Of a stretch of 64,000 nt of DNA, positions 1 through 9,405 are shown piece after piece (the stretch's first letter is position 1; each line of letters begins with the position of its first letter). The position numbers were made by a program, and so were the translations under genes. Source of the DNA: an uncultured Sphingopyxis sp. (GTDB lineage Bacteria; Pseudomonadota; Alphaproteobacteria; Sphingomonadales; Sphingomonadaceae); contig NZ_LT598653.1 of the NCBI RefSeq assembly GCF_900078365.1, positions 682,001 through 746,000 on the forward strand, read 5' to 3'. The notes beneath the pieces are model-generated. The model did not search any database. It was not told the DNA's origin and saw only the letters and a program-made list of their open reading frames with translations.

Positions 1-832
1 CAATGCCGAGGGCGAGCGCGTGTGGGTCAAGTTTCACTTCCGCACCCAGCAGGGGATCGAGAATCTCAGCGACGCGGATGCCGCCGCGCTGATCGCCGGC
101 GATCGCGAAAGCCACGGCCGCGACCTCCTCGACGCCATCGACAGCGGCAATTTCCCCAAATGGACGCTCTTCATCCAGGTGATGACCGAGGAGCAGGCGC
201 ACACGCACAAGCACAACCCGTTCGACCTGACCAAGGTCTGGCCCAAGGGCGACTATCCGCTGATCGAGGTCGGCGAGTTGGAGCTCGATCGCTATCCCGA
301 CAATTTCTTTGCCGAGGTCGAGCAGGCGGCCTTCTCGCCGTCGAACGTCGTGCCCGGGATCGGCTTCTCTCCGGACAAGATGCTGCAGGCGCGGCTCTTC
401 TCCTATCCCGACGCGGCCCGTTACCGCCTCGGGGTCAATCACAACCATATCCCGGTCAACGCGCCGCGCTGCCCCTATCACAGCTATCACCGCGACGGTG
501 CTATGCGCACCGACGGAAATCTGGGCGCGACGCCGAGCTATTGGCCGAACAGCAAGGGCGAATGGATGGGCGACGACCCCGCGCTCGTCGAACCGCCGCT
601 GGTACTCGAAGGCGCCGCGGCCCATTGGGACCACCGTGTCGACGAGGATCATTATGAACAGCCGGGCGACCTGTTCCGGCTCATGTCACCCGAGCAGCAG
701 CAACTGCTGTTCGACAACACGGCGCGCGCGATGGGCGACGCGCGGGTCGAGGTGAAGCGGCGCCATGTCGCAAACTGCACCCGCGCCGATCCGGCCTATG
801 GGGCAGGGGTTGCGAAGGCATTGGGGGTTTAG
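1..832 (+). CDS. Catalase, C-terminal part (truncated by window edge)
   Basis: Heme catalase that dismutates hydrogen peroxide. The frame is open from base 2, and the visible protein starts NAEGERVWVKFHF, a typical catalase stretch preceding TQQGI. The proximal heme-ligand tyrosine lies in the conserved RLFSYPDAARYRLGVN block. The protein ends near GAGVAKALGV without a long C-terminal flavodoxin-like domain, so this looks like a small-subunit (about 480-500 residue) catalase with roughly the first 200 residues outside the window. The distal His and Asn of the active site cannot be seen. Family call is secure; subtype is inference from the short C terminus. Confidence 0.95.
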   Translation, partial: NAEGERVWVKFHFRTQQGIENLSDADAAALIAGDRESHGRDLLDAIDSGNFPKWTLFIQVMTEEQAHTHKHNPFDLTKVWPKGDYPLIEVGELELDRYPDNFFAEVEQAAFSPSNVVPGIGFSPDKMLQARLFSYPDAARYRLGVNHNHIPVNAPRCPYHSYHRDGAMRTDGNLGATPSYWPNSKGEWMGDDPALVEPPLVLEGAAAHWDHRVDEDHYEQPGDLFRLMSPEQQQLLFDNTARAMGDARVEVKRRHVANCTRADPAYGAGVAKALGV

Positions 833-1014
833 AGTGAAGGGAGAGGCACCGAACGGGCACGCCGCCCTTTGGTGTCCTCCTTCGGAAATTCACTTCCCGC
901 GCGCCGCGTCCATTCGCCGCTTGCCTATACGCGAGCGGGAGCCGACCTGATCTTTGGTAGAATTCCACGGCGTGCCAAAGCCTTCTAATCTCCATACTTT
1001 TGAAAGGGCGGAAG

Positions 1015-1605
1015 ATGAGCGGCATGCAGCGGATTTGCGTGTTTACGGGTTCGAATTATGGCGTGCGCGAGGACTATCGCATAGCCGCGGCGGCCTTCGG
1101 ACGGCTCCTCGCCGAAGAGGGAATCGGCTTGGTTTATGGCGGCGCAGCGGTCGGCCTCATGGGCACGGTCGCCGACGCGGCGATGGCGGCGGGAGGCGAA
1201 GTGATCGGCGTCATTCCGCAGGCGTTGGTCGAGCATGAGGTCGCGCATCCGGCTCTCGCCGATCTGCGGATCGTCGGCTCGATGCACGAACGTAAGGCGC
1301 TGATGGCCGAGCTTTCCGATGGTTTCGTCGCGATGCCGGGCGGCATCGGAACCTTCGAGGAAATTTTCGAAATCTGGACATGGGCGCAGCTCGGTAGTCA
1401 CGCAAAGCCCTGCGGCCTCCTCAATATCGCGGGCTATTACGACAAGCTGCTCGAATTCCTCGAACACAGTGTTGCGGAAGCCTTCTTGAAGCCCGGTCAT
1501 TTCGGCATGTTACAGATCGCCAACGACCCCGGCGCTATGCTCGCCTCCCTGCGCGATTATGTTCCCGCGGGGGAAACAAAGTGGATCGCGCGGTCCGAGC
1601 GCTGA
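1015..1605 (+). CDS. LOG-family protein (TIGR00730 Rossmann-fold, cytokinin riboside monophosphate phosphoribohydrolase type)
   Basis: 196 residues from the ATG at 1015, preceded by a GGGCGGAAG purine stretch; an ATG at 1024 is an alternative start. The hallmark PGGIGTFEE motif is present at about residue 110, preceded by MHERKALM, which supplies the conserved arginine/lysine of the nucleotide site. Family members cleave nucleoside 5'-monophosphates to free base and ribose phosphate; many are annotated wrongly as lysine decarboxylase. It stands alone after the catalase gene and converges on the leftward aldehyde dehydrogenase. Physiological substrate cannot be told from the sequence. Confidence 0.9.
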   Translation: MSGMQRICVFTGSNYGVREDYRIAAAAFGRLLAEEGIGLVYGGAAVGLMGTVADAAMAAGGEVIGVIPQALVEHEVAHPALADLRIVGSMHERKALMAELSDGFVAMPGGIGTFEEIFEIWTWAQLGSHAKPCGLLNIAGYYDKLLEFLEHSVAEAFLKPGHFGMLQIANDPGAMLASLRDYVPAGETKWIARSER

Positions 1606-1626
1606 CAGTGCCGCAACAGACCGAAA

Positions 1627-3129
1627 TCACCCGAGCGCGATCATGACGGTCTTGAGTTCGGTGAAGGAGAGCACGCCTTCGCAGCCATTTTCGCGCCCCC
1701 ATCCCGATTGTTTGTAGCCGCCGAACGGCATCGTGTGGTCGAGTGCCGCTCCGTTTATCCGTACGGTGCCCGCCCGTATGAGCCGTGCGGTTCGATGGGC
1801 GGCCGAGAGGTCGCGCGTGTAGATATAGGACGACAATCCGTAATCGGTGTCGTTCGCCTCGCGAATAACGGCCGCGAATTCGTCGCCCTCGAAGGGCGAT
1901 ATCGTCGCGACCGGACCGAAAATCTCTTCGCGCCGGACCGCCATGTCGGGCCGCGTATCGGCCAGGATCGTCGGGCGGTGAAAATAGCCTTCCGTTTCTG
2001 TCATCGCGCCGCCAGCGACTACGGTGGCGCCGCTTTCGACCGCGCCGGCGATATAATCGCGGACGCGGTCGCGTTGCGCCTCGGAAACGAGCGGTCCCAT
2101 CTCGGTAAAATCCTCCGTCGCCGGTCCGACGCGAACGGCCGACGCGGCGTCAGCCAGCGCGACAAGAAAAGGCTCATAAACGGCGCGATGCACGAATATG
2201 CGTGAGCCTGCCGCGCAAATCTGTCCGCTGTTGTAAGTGAAGTTGCGCAGCACGCCGCGTACCGAAAGGTCGAGGTCGGCGTCGGCGAAAACTATAGCCG
2301 GCGACTTGCCGCCGAGTTCGAGCGTCAGCCGCTTCAGATTGCCGGCTGCCGAGCGGACGAGTTGCTTGCCGACGCGGGTCGAACCCGTGAAGGAAATCTT
2401 GTCCACCCCGGCATGATCCGCCAGCGCCTGTCCCGCTTCGGAGCCGTAGCCGGTGACGATATTGACGACGCCGTCCGGAAAGCCGGCTTCTCCGATCAGC
2501 TCGCCCAGTCGCAAGGTAGCGAGCGACGTCAGTTCGGAAGGCTTGAGCACCACGGTGCAGCCGGCCGCAAGGGCATCGCCGAGCTTCGATACCGCCATCG
2601 CAAGAGGAAAATTCCAGGGAACGATCAGCCCTGCCACGCCGCATGCCTCGCGCCGTGTGTAACAATGCATGTCGAGCGGCACCGCAGGTTCGATATTTTG
2701 CCCGTTCAGGCGCGGCGCCCACGCCGCGGCATAGCGGAGACGGGCGACGCTGCCGAGAACATCGGCCTGGTGTGCGGCGGCGATGGGTTTTCCGCCATCG
2801 AGTGCCTCCAGCAACGCGAATTCGGCGCTGTTGGTCTCGATGAGATCGGCAAGCTTGCGCATCAGCCGCTCGCGTGCCGTCCCATTCATCGCAGGCCATT
2901 CGCCGCCCTCGAATGCCGCGCGCGCCGCCGCCACGGCCCGGTCGACATCGGCAGCGGTTCCGCGCTGGATCGAGGCGATCGGGCTCGCCGTGGAGGGATC
3001 GACGACTGCGATACTCTGCCCGGAATCGCTCTCGAGCCATCTTCCCCCGATCAGCATCCGTCGGGGCTGGTCGGCGCCGAAGGCGAGCTGAAGCCCGTCG
3101 GTCCAGGAGGAAGCGTCCTGCAATGTCAA
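1627..3129 (-). CDS. NAD(P)-dependent aldehyde dehydrogenase
   Basis: 500-residue aldehyde dehydrogenase superfamily enzyme oxidising an aldehyde to a carboxylic acid. The general-base Glu is in LELGGKSPAIVF and the catalytic Cys in NSGQICAAGSRIF. The N-terminal IGGRWLESDSGQ and C-terminal PFGGYKQSGWGRENG blocks are standard. No ATG fits the start: TTG codons at 3129 and 3123 follow AAGGA, and the second has better spacing. It is divergent from the flavin-dependent hydroxylase at 3300, and the 20-bp palindrome at 3220-3239 lies between them, so it probably belongs to catabolic island 1. Aldehyde substrate unknown. Confidence 0.93.
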   Translation of the reverse strand: MTLQDASSWTDGLQLAFGADQPRRMLIGGRWLESDSGQSIAVVDPSTASPIASIQRGTAADVDRAVAAARAAFEGGEWPAMNGTARERLMRKLADLIETNSAEFALLEALDGGKPIAAAHQADVLGSVARLRYAAAWAPRLNGQNIEPAVPLDMHCYTRREACGVAGLIVPWNFPLAMAVSKLGDALAAGCTVVLKPSELTSLATLRLGELIGEAGFPDGVVNIVTGYGSEAGQALADHAGVDKISFTGSTRVGKQLVRSAAGNLKRLTLELGGKSPAIVFADADLDLSVRGVLRNFTYNSGQICAAGSRIFVHRAVYEPFLVALADAASAVRVGPATEDFTEMGPLVSEAQRDRVRDYIAGAVESGATVVAGGAMTETEGYFHRPTILADTRPDMAVRREEIFGPVATISPFEGDEFAAVIREANDTDYGLSSYIYTRDLSAAHRTARLIRAGTVRINGAALDHTMPFGGYKQSGWGRENGCEGVLSFTELKTVMIALG

Positions 3130-3219
3130 ATCCTTTCGATCGGTGTCTTGGCGGGGTCTGCTGGGCTCGGCTATCCTGCGCGCCGAAGATACAGGTTAAT
3201 GCTCCGCTGCCCTGTTCGC

Positions 3220-3239
3220 GGTCCCTGCGATTGGGGACA
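3220..3239. promoter_or_regulatory. Candidate operator, KGTCC-N10-GGACA palindrome (site 1)
   Basis: GGTCC, ten bases, then GGACA, with inner CC/GG extending the symmetry. It lies 61 bp before the start of the hydroxylase gene (3300) and about 90 bp before the divergent aldehyde dehydrogenase. Four other sites with the same 20-bp spacing are at 14578, 25563, 45782 and 51757. Seen directly in sequence; regulator identity is inference. Confidence 0.6.
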
Positions 3240-3299
3240 GACCGACAGGGCATTCGATCCTAAGAAGCAGACCGAGAGCAGATCGGGAGCGGTAATTCG

Positions 3300-4517
3300 A
3301 TGCAGTATGAAAGCCAGACCATGGTGAAGGAAAAATCCACCGCGAACGCCGCGATCGATTACCGCGCGATCGTTCGGGATATGGCGCCGCTCGTGGCCAG
3401 CGAAGCGCGCGAAGCCGAGGCGAAGGGGGATCTTACCAAGCCGGTCGTCGATATCTTCCTGGAGAGCGAACTCGTGTGGTTCATGGCGCCGCGCGAGCTC
3501 GGCGGCGGCGCGTCGAGTATCCGCACATGCATCGAGGTTCTCGAAGACCTGGCGCGATCCGACGGGTCGACCGGCTGGTCGCTCATGGCAACGTCGATCC
3601 ATACGCTCTATGCCTCGGGCTGGGCTGGGGACGAAGCGATCGATGCCATGTTCGGAGGCGGGCGCCGCGCGATCGTCGCTGGCATGCCGGGGCCCATCGG
3701 AAAGGCGACGAAGCTCGCCGACGGCCGGTTCCGCGGATCGGGCCGGTTCGGTTTCGCGAGCGGTTCGGGCTATGCCGACTGGTTTCTGGCAGGGATGACC
3801 CTCTCCGAGAATGGCGAGGTCGTTCGGGATGAGCAGGGCGCTCCGGCAACCGTCACTTTCTATCTCAAACGAGATCAGATCGAATATGTGCCCAACTGGG
3901 ATGTGCTCGGCCTGCGCGCGACGGCAAGCAATGATTTCGTCGTCGACGACGTGACAGTTTCGCCCGATTTCGCGACAAATGTGCGCACCTATACGCCGCT
4001 GCGCGGTCCTGCGAGCTATCGTATGGGCGGCCTTGCGTTCGGCGCCGCCGGCCACTGCGCGGTGGTCCTCGGCATGATGAAGCGGGCGCTCGAGGAGATC
4101 GCGATCATCGCGGCCGGCAAGGCTCGGCTCGGCTATAATGGACCGATCGGCAGCCACCCCATGTTCCAGAAGGATTTCGCGGTCCAGGAGGCTGCCTACA
4201 CCTCGCTGCGTTCGCGTGTCATCGAGATTTTCGAGGAGCTCGAACGCGAGGCCGAGGCCGGCAATCCGCCGACGCCGGCCCAGTTCGCGCGTATGTATCA
4301 GTTCGTTTCGTGGGTACATGAGGTCGGTCCCGAGGTGGTCCGCAATTGTCATGCCTGGGCGGGTTCGGCTGGCATTCGCGAACCCAGCGTCATCGCGCGC
4401 TGCCTGCGCGACGCCTCGACCGCGCGGATGCACTCGGTCGCCGACCCGATCAAGATGGTCAATGCGGCGCCGCATCTGATCGAGCAATATGCGGACCAGG
4501 CGCGCGATCGCGGCTGA
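3300..4517 (+). CDS. Flavin-dependent monooxygenase of the acyl-CoA dehydrogenase fold (group D, HsaA/HpaB-like)
   Basis: 405 residues. The fold is that of acyl-CoA dehydrogenases (N-terminal helical domain, central block VPNWDVLGLRATASNDFVVD, C-terminal helices with GMMKRALEEIA). The usual catalytic-Glu block is absent, and the C terminus HAWAGSAGIREPSVIARCLRD resembles two-component hydroxylases, which use reduced flavin from a partner reductase. The probable partner is the flavin reductase at 17818. The start ATG at 3300 has GGGAG about ten bases upstream; an ATG at 3321 is also possible. It is the first gene of a rightward unit with the 2-oxoacid dehydrogenase genes. Hydroxylase rather than dehydrogenase is inference. 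Confidence 0.8.
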   Translation: MQYESQTMVKEKSTANAAIDYRAIVRDMAPLVASEAREAEAKGDLTKPVVDIFLESELVWFMAPRELGGGASSIRTCIEVLEDLARSDGSTGWSLMATSIHTLYASGWAGDEAIDAMFGGGRRAIVAGMPGPIGKATKLADGRFRGSGRFGFASGSGYADWFLAGMTLSENGEVVRDEQGAPATVTFYLKRDQIEYVPNWDVLGLRATASNDFVVDDVTVSPDFATNVRTYTPLRGPASYRMGGLAFGAAGHCAVVLGMMKRALEEIAIIAAGKARLGYNGPIGSHPMFQKDFAVQEAAYTSLRSRVIEIFEELEREAEAGNPPTPAQFARMYQFVSWVHEVGPEVVRNCHAWAGSAGIREPSVIARCLRDASTARMHSVADPIKMVNAAPHLIEQYADQARDRG

Positions 4518-4611
4518 GTAAAGCGCCTGTCGGAGAGGGGCGAGGCCGCCGGTTTGGCGGCTGCCGCCGCGATCTTCGGCGCCGCGAACTCCTTTCGAAA
4601 CGGGGATTGGC

Positions 4612-5850
4612 ATGCATCTGCCGAACGACCGACGTTTGACGCTCCATGTTCCCGAGCCGCGCGGACGGCCCGGGGATACGCCGGACTTCAGCCATATCGC
4701 GCTCGACCCGGCCGGTGCTGTCGAGCGACCTCCGGTCGACGTCGCGGCGGGTACGGTTGCCCCGCTCGCCCATCGGCTGATCTGCGTGCTTGCCGCAGAT
4801 GGCCGTGCGGTGGGCGAATGGAATCCGGGGCTTGCCCCCGATCGGCTTGTCGCGGGTCTTCGCGCGATGATGCTCACGCGGGCTTATGACGAACGAATGG
4901 TGCGCATGCAGCGGCAGGGCAAGACCAGCTTCTACATGAAGTGCACCGGTGAGGAAGCGGTCGCGGTGGCGGCCGCGATGGCGCTTGACGGGGACGATAT
5001 GTGTTTCCCGACCTATCGCCAACAGGGTCTCTTGATCGCGCGCGATTGGCCGTTACGCGACATGATGAACCAGGTTTATTCCAACAGCGGCGACCGTCTC
5101 AAGGGCCGGCAGATGCCGGTCTTCTATTCGAGCCGCAAAGCCGGCTTTTTCTCGATCTCCGGAAATCTGGGTACGCAATACAGCCAGGCCGTCGGTTGGG
5201 CGATGGGATCGGCGGCGAGCGGCGACCACCGGATCGCCGCCGCGTGGATCGGCGACGGCGCGACCGCGGAGGGCGATTTCCACTATGCCCTGACCTTCGC
5301 GTCGGTCTATCGGGCGCCCGTCATTCTCAACATCGTCAACAATCAGTGGGCGATATCCTCGTTCGTGGGCATCGCCGGAGGCGATGAAACGACGATGGCG
5401 GCGCGCGGGCTCGGATACGGGCTTCCGGCGCTGCGCGTCGACGGCAACGACTTTCTCGCCGTCTATGCGGCGACCCGGTGGGCGGCGGAGCGGGCACGGA
5501 CCAACCTCGGCGCCACGGTCATCGAGCTCGTCACCTATCGCGCCGACGCGCATTCGACGAGCGACGACCCCGCACGCTACCGACCGCGTCACGAAGGCGC
5601 GGCCTGGCCGCTCGGCGATCCGGTCGAACGGTTGAAGGCGCATCTGCTGATCGAGGGGCTTTGGGACGAGGCGCGGCACGCGGCGCTTGCCGCCGAGGTG
5701 GACGAGGTGGTGAAGCGCGAAGGCAAGGCAGCCGAAGCGCTCGGGACGCTCGGTCAGGGGCCTGGGCTCGACCCGGCGACCATGTTCGACGATGTCTATC
5801 GCGACATGCCCGCTCACCTGGTGCGACAACGCGCGCAACTGGGGCTCTGA
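4612..5850 (+). CDS. bkdA: Branched-chain 2-oxoacid dehydrogenase E1 component, alpha subunit
   Basis: 412 residues, close to the family's usual length. E1-alpha binds thiamine diphosphate and decarboxylates the 2-oxoacid. The ThDP motif is GDGATAEGDFHYAL ending in NNQWAISS. The YRQQGLLIARDWPL and GRQMPVFYSS blocks are characteristic of the BCKDH type rather than pyruvate dehydrogenase. The start ATG has GGGGA seven bases upstream. The beta-subunit gene follows after two bases. No E3 lipoamide dehydrogenase is encoded nearby, so the genome's shared E3 is presumably used. In this setting the complex may act on a 2-oxoacid made during degradation of a side chain; that is inference. Confidence 0.93.
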   Translation: MHLPNDRRLTLHVPEPRGRPGDTPDFSHIALDPAGAVERPPVDVAAGTVAPLAHRLICVLAADGRAVGEWNPGLAPDRLVAGLRAMMLTRAYDERMVRMQRQGKTSFYMKCTGEEAVAVAAAMALDGDDMCFPTYRQQGLLIARDWPLRDMMNQVYSNSGDRLKGRQMPVFYSSRKAGFFSISGNLGTQYSQAVGWAMGSAASGDHRIAAAWIGDGATAEGDFHYALTFASVYRAPVILNIVNNQWAISSFVGIAGGDETTMAARGLGYGLPALRVDGNDFLAVYAATRWAAERARTNLGATVIELVTYRADAHSTSDDPARYRPRHEGAAWPLGDPVERLKAHLLIEGLWDEARHAALAAEVDEVVKREGKAAEALGTLGQGPGLDPATMFDDVYRDMPAHLVRQRAQLGL

Positions 5851-5852
5851 CG

Positions 5853-6866
5853 ATGGCGCGGATGAACATGATCCAGGCGATCAATTCAGCGATGGACCAG
5901 ACGTTGCGGGACGATCCGTCGGTCGTGGTGTTCGGGCAGGACGTCGGCTTCTTCGGCGGGGTATTTCGCGCCACCGACAAGCTTCAGGAGCGTCACGGAC
6001 TGACGCGGGTGTTCGACGCGCCCATCGCCGAGGGCGGGATCGTCGCGGTGGCCGTTGGAATGGGCGCCTACGGCATGCGTCCGGTGGTCGAGATCCAGTT
6101 TGCCGATTATATCTACCCCGCTGCCGACCAGCTGATCTCCGAAGCGGCGCGCCTGCGTTATCGCACCGCCGGCGAATGGTGGGCACCGCTGACGGTGCGC
6201 GCCCCTTATGGCGGCGGGATTTTCGGGGGCCAGACGCATAGCCAGTCTCCCGAGGGGATATTCACGCATGTCGCGGGGCTCAAGACGGTGATCCCCTCGA
6301 CACCCTATGATGCCAAGGGCCTGCTGATCGCGGCGATCGAGGACGACGACCCGGTACTCTTTTTCGAACCGAAGCGCCTTTATAACGGTCCCTTCGACGG
6401 CCATCACGATCGTCCGGTGAAACCCTGGTCCGACCATCCCGCGAGCGAGGTGCCCGAGGGGCATTACACCGTCCCGCTCGGGAAGGCGGCCGTGGTGCGC
6501 GAAGGCGGCGAGGTTACCGTCCTCGCATATGGAACGATGGTGCATGTCGCGCTCGCCGCTTCCGACGATAGCGGAATCGACGCCGAGGTGATCGACCTGC
6601 GTACGCTGGCTCCGCTCGACCTAGATACGATCAGGGAGTCGGTCGAAAAGACGGGATGCTGCGTGATCGCCCACGAGGCTACGCTGACCTGCGGCTTCGG
6701 GGCCGAGCTCGCCGCTCTCGTGCAGGAACATTGCTTCTATCATCTCGAAGCCCCGGTCGAGCGGGTAGCCGGGTGGGATACGCCCTATCCGCATGCCTTC
6801 GAATGGCACTATTTCCCCGGGCCGGACAGGATCGCCGCAGCGATGCGGCGCGCGACAAGCCGATGA
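5853..6866 (+). CDS. bkdB: Branched-chain 2-oxoacid dehydrogenase E1 component, beta subunit
   Basis: 337 residues from the ATG at 5853, two bases after the alpha-subunit stop. The protein opens MARMNMIQAINSAMDQTL and carries the transketolase pyrimidine-domain blocks VFGQDVGFFGGVFRATDKLQ and APIAEGGIVAVAVGMGAYG. The C-terminal domain contains DAEVIDLRTLAPLD and ahead of the end the WDTPYPHAFEWHYFPGPDRI signature common to BCKDH beta chains. It pairs with E1 alpha as an alpha2beta2 tetramer. Its stop overlaps the E2 start (ATGA), indicating translational coupling. Confidence 0.93.
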   Translation: MARMNMIQAINSAMDQTLRDDPSVVVFGQDVGFFGGVFRATDKLQERHGLTRVFDAPIAEGGIVAVAVGMGAYGMRPVVEIQFADYIYPAADQLISEAARLRYRTAGEWWAPLTVRAPYGGGIFGGQTHSQSPEGIFTHVAGLKTVIPSTPYDAKGLLIAAIEDDDPVLFFEPKRLYNGPFDGHHDRPVKPWSDHPASEVPEGHYTVPLGKAAVVREGGEVTVLAYGTMVHVALAASDDSGIDAEVIDLRTLAPLDLDTIRESVEKTGCCVIAHEATLTCGFGAELAALVQEHCFYHLEAPVERVAGWDTPYPHAFEWHYFPGPDRIAAAMRRATSR

Positions 6867-8107
6867 GCGATATCTACGAATTCAAACTTCCCGATATCGG
6901 CGAAGGGACCGCCGAAGCCGAGTGCGTCGGATGGCATGTAGCGATCGGCGATCGCGTCGAGGAGGATCAGCCGCTCATCGACGTGATGACCGACAAGGCC
7001 ACCGTCGAGGTAACATCGCCGGTGACGGGCGTCGTTACCGAGCGCCGGGGCGAGGAAGGCGAAATGCTGCGTGTGGGCAGCGTCATTCTCGTCCTGGCGA
7101 TCGGGGAAGCCGTCGGGGAGGCGACGGCTTGCGACCCGGTCGAAGCGGCGCAGGTCACCGATACGCTCGCGGCGAAGACGGTCGAACCTGCCGCCGAACG
7201 CGCCGCCGGCGGCGGCGGGCACGGCCGCGTCCTCACAACGCCCGCGGTTCGGCGCCGCGCGAAGGAGCTCGGGGTCGATCTGTCGCTCGTCCGGCCGTCG
7301 GGGCCCAAGGGACGCGTTCGACAAGCCGACCTCGATGCCTATCTCGATGGCAGGCGGGTACCCGCGCGGGCCTTGAAGGACGATACGCCCGCCGCCGAGC
7401 CGGGCGATCCCGATTTCGACGAGATCCCGATCATCGGGCTTCGTCGGCGGATCGCGGAGCGGTTGCAGGATACGAAGCGGCGGATTCCGCATTTCTCCTA
7501 TATCGAAGAGGTGGATGTCGGCGCCCTCGAACGGCTTCGCGCGGAGATCAACGCCGAGGCGTCTTCCGGCCGTCCGCGTTTGACTCTCCTGCCGTTCCTT
7601 GTTCGCGCCTTGGTGCGGACACTTCCCGAATTTCCGCAGATGAATGCGCTCTACGACGACGCAGCCGGCGTCGTGAGGCGCTACCATGCGGCCCATATCG
7701 GTATTGCGACCCAAACCGACGCGGGGCTTGTGGTCACTGTCCTGCGCAACGCCGGGGCGCGCGATCTCCCGGAAACCGCGCTCGAGATCGCCCGCCTAAG
7801 CGAGGCGGCGCGCGCCGGCCGCGCTAGCCGTAGCGAACTTGGCGGGTCGACGATCACGATCAGCAGTCTGGGTCCGCTCGGCGGCGTGGCCACGACACCG
7901 GTCATCAACAGTCCCGAGGTCGCCATCCTCGGGGTCAACAAGATGGTCGAGCGCCCGGTCGTGCGCGAGGGCCGCGTCGAAGTCGCGAAGATGATGAATC
8001 TCTCCGCCTCCTTCGACCACCGCGTCGTGGACGGTTGGGACGCGGCGCTGTTCGTTCAGCGTATCAAAGCCTATCTCGAGACGCCCGCACGGCTCTTCAT
8101 GACATGA
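6863..8107 (+). CDS. bkdC: Branched-chain 2-oxoacid dehydrogenase E2 (dihydrolipoyl acyltransferase)
   Basis: 414 residues with the three standard parts. The lipoyl domain spans residues 1-78, with the lipoylated Lys45 in DVMTDKATVEV. The peripheral subunit-binding domain lies around residues 125-160 (TPAVRRRAKELGVDLSLV). The catalytic acyltransferase domain contains the active-site SFDHRVVDGWDAA with conserved His and Asp. It transfers the acyl group to CoA. The ATGA overlap with E1 beta shows one operon. It is the last gene before a convergent, leftward serine-hydrolase gene. Confidence 0.94.
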   Translation: MSDIYEFKLPDIGEGTAEAECVGWHVAIGDRVEEDQPLIDVMTDKATVEVTSPVTGVVTERRGEEGEMLRVGSVILVLAIGEAVGEATACDPVEAAQVTDTLAAKTVEPAAERAAGGGGHGRVLTTPAVRRRAKELGVDLSLVRPSGPKGRVRQADLDAYLDGRRVPARALKDDTPAAEPGDPDFDEIPIIGLRRRIAERLQDTKRRIPHFSYIEEVDVGALERLRAEINAEASSGRPRLTLLPFLVRALVRTLPEFPQMNALYDDAAGVVRRYHAAHIGIATQTDAGLVVTVLRNAGARDLPETALEIARLSEAARAGRASRSELGGSTITISSLGPLGGVATTPVINSPEVAILGVNKMVERPVVREGRVEVAKMMNLSASFDHRVVDGWDAALFVQRIKAYLETPARLFMT

Positions 8108-8165
8108 ACCGGCCGACGGCGAGCGTGCCGGCTGTCGCGGCAAGGCGCGCCGCGCTTGCTCGCGT

Positions 8166-9398
8166 TCAGGAATGGCCGAGCCGCGTCAGACTGCCATAGA
8201 CGAGCGCGCGCAGTTCGCGCCGGATCGGATAGGCCGCGGACGGCAGCAACTGGGTCATGAAGGTGACGCAAAGCGCCTCGGCGGGGTCGACCCAGAAAAC
8301 CGTCGAAGCCATGCCGCCCCAATGCATTTCGCCGGGGCTGCAAAGCATGCCGGTGCGAACCGGATCGGTGACGACCGCCACGCCCAGCCCGAAGCCCATG
8401 CCGGCATAGAGCGCTTCGGAGTAGGCGGAGCGCGACAGGGCGGCGATATCGCGGCCGCCCGGCAAATGGTTGCTGCCCATGAGACGGACGGTCAGAGGCG
8501 AGAGAATCCGCGCGTCGCCGAGCGCGCCGCCGCCCGCGAGCATCAGCGCGAAGCACATATAGTCGTGCGCGGTCGAGACGAGACCGCCGCCACCTGAAAA
8601 GAAGGTAGGCGGGGCGAGATAGGGGCTCGAAGCGGGTTCGTCGTGCAACGCCAGCGTCCCGTCGGGCAAGCGCCGGTAGCTCGCCGCGAACCGGCGCGCC
8701 TGATCGCTGCGTACCGTGAAACCCGTATCGGCCATGCCCAGCGGCGCGAATATCTCCTCGCGCATAAAACGATCGAGCGGGCGGCCGCCGACCCGCTCGA
8801 CGATAAATCCCAATATGTCGGTGGCTATCGAATAGTTCCACGCCGAGCCCGGGACGAAATCGAGCGGAATATCGGCCAGCGCCGCGATCGTTTCATCCGA
8901 TGTGAGGGCGCCATGGGGTTCGCCGATTGCGCGGTCCCTGTAAGCGGCATCGACTGCCGTCTTGTTCTGAAAGCCATAGGTCAGCCCTGCGGTGTGACGG
9001 AACAGGTCGACGATCCGCATCGGCCGCTCGGCTGCCGCTGCCTGCCAGCTGCCGGCCTCTCCCGAAACACGGACGCCGAGGTCGCTCCATTCGGGAATGT
9101 GGAGCGCAACGGGGTCGTCGAGCGACAGGAGCCCGCGCTCGATCAGGATCAGCGCCGCGACGCATGTCACCGGCTTGGTCATCGAGTAGATGCGATAGAC
9201 CGCGTCGTCGGGAAGCGGTGTGCCGCGCGCGAGATCGAGCGAACCCCAACATCCGTCGAACAGGATTTCGCCATGACGGGCGATCAGGAGCTGCGCGCCG
9301 GCAAGGCGTCCGGAATCGATATAACGATCGACCAAGTGGCGCTCGAGCAGGCGGAGGCGGTCCGCCGCCACGCCAAGTTCGCGCAAGTGGCCCGCCAC
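8166..9398 (-). CDS. Serine hydrolase of the beta-lactamase/class VIII esterase family
   Basis: About 410 residues from a GTG at 9398, placed just after the stop of the upstream regulator gene (9406); no ATG fits and no good ribosome site is visible, so the start is uncertain. The nucleophile motif SMTK (S-x-x-K) is in YRIYSMTKPVT and the second catalytic tyrosine in GSAWNYSIATDIL. A C-terminal GGMASTVFWVDP block completes the fold. Such proteins usually hydrolyse carboxylic esters; no signal peptide is evident, so a cytoplasmic esterase is more likely than a beta-lactamase. It is downstream of the LuxR-type gene on the same strand. An ester-opening role in island 1 is inference. Confidence 0.85.
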   Translation of the reverse strand: MAGHLRELGVAADRLRLLERHLVDRYIDSGRLAGAQLLIARHGEILFDGCWGSLDLARGTPLPDDAVYRIYSMTKPVTCVAALILIERGLLSLDDPVALHIPEWSDLGVRVSGEAGSWQAAAAERPMRIVDLFRHTAGLTYGFQNKTAVDAAYRDRAIGEPHGALTSDETIAALADIPLDFVPGSAWNYSIATDILGFIVERVGGRPLDRFMREEIFAPLGMADTGFTVRSDQARRFAASYRRLPDGTLALHDEPASSPYLAPPTFFSGGGGLVSTAHDYMCFALMLAGGGALGDARILSPLTVRLMGSNHLPGGRDIAALSRSAYSEALYAGMGFGLGVAVVTDPVRTGMLCSPGEMHWGGMASTVFWVDPAEALCVTFMTQLLPSAAYPIRRELRALVYGSLTRLGHS

Positions 9399-9405
9399 GG
9401 TGATT

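Noticed and set aside
840..890. Imperfect inverted repeat after the catalase gene (AAGG...GGCACC with TGGTG...CCTCCTT)
   Set aside because: Several mismatches and no T tract; not a convincing terminator.
8108..8165. GCCGGC-type dyad between E2 and the serine hydrolase gene
   Set aside because: Short stem and no U tract; cannot be called a terminator with confidence.
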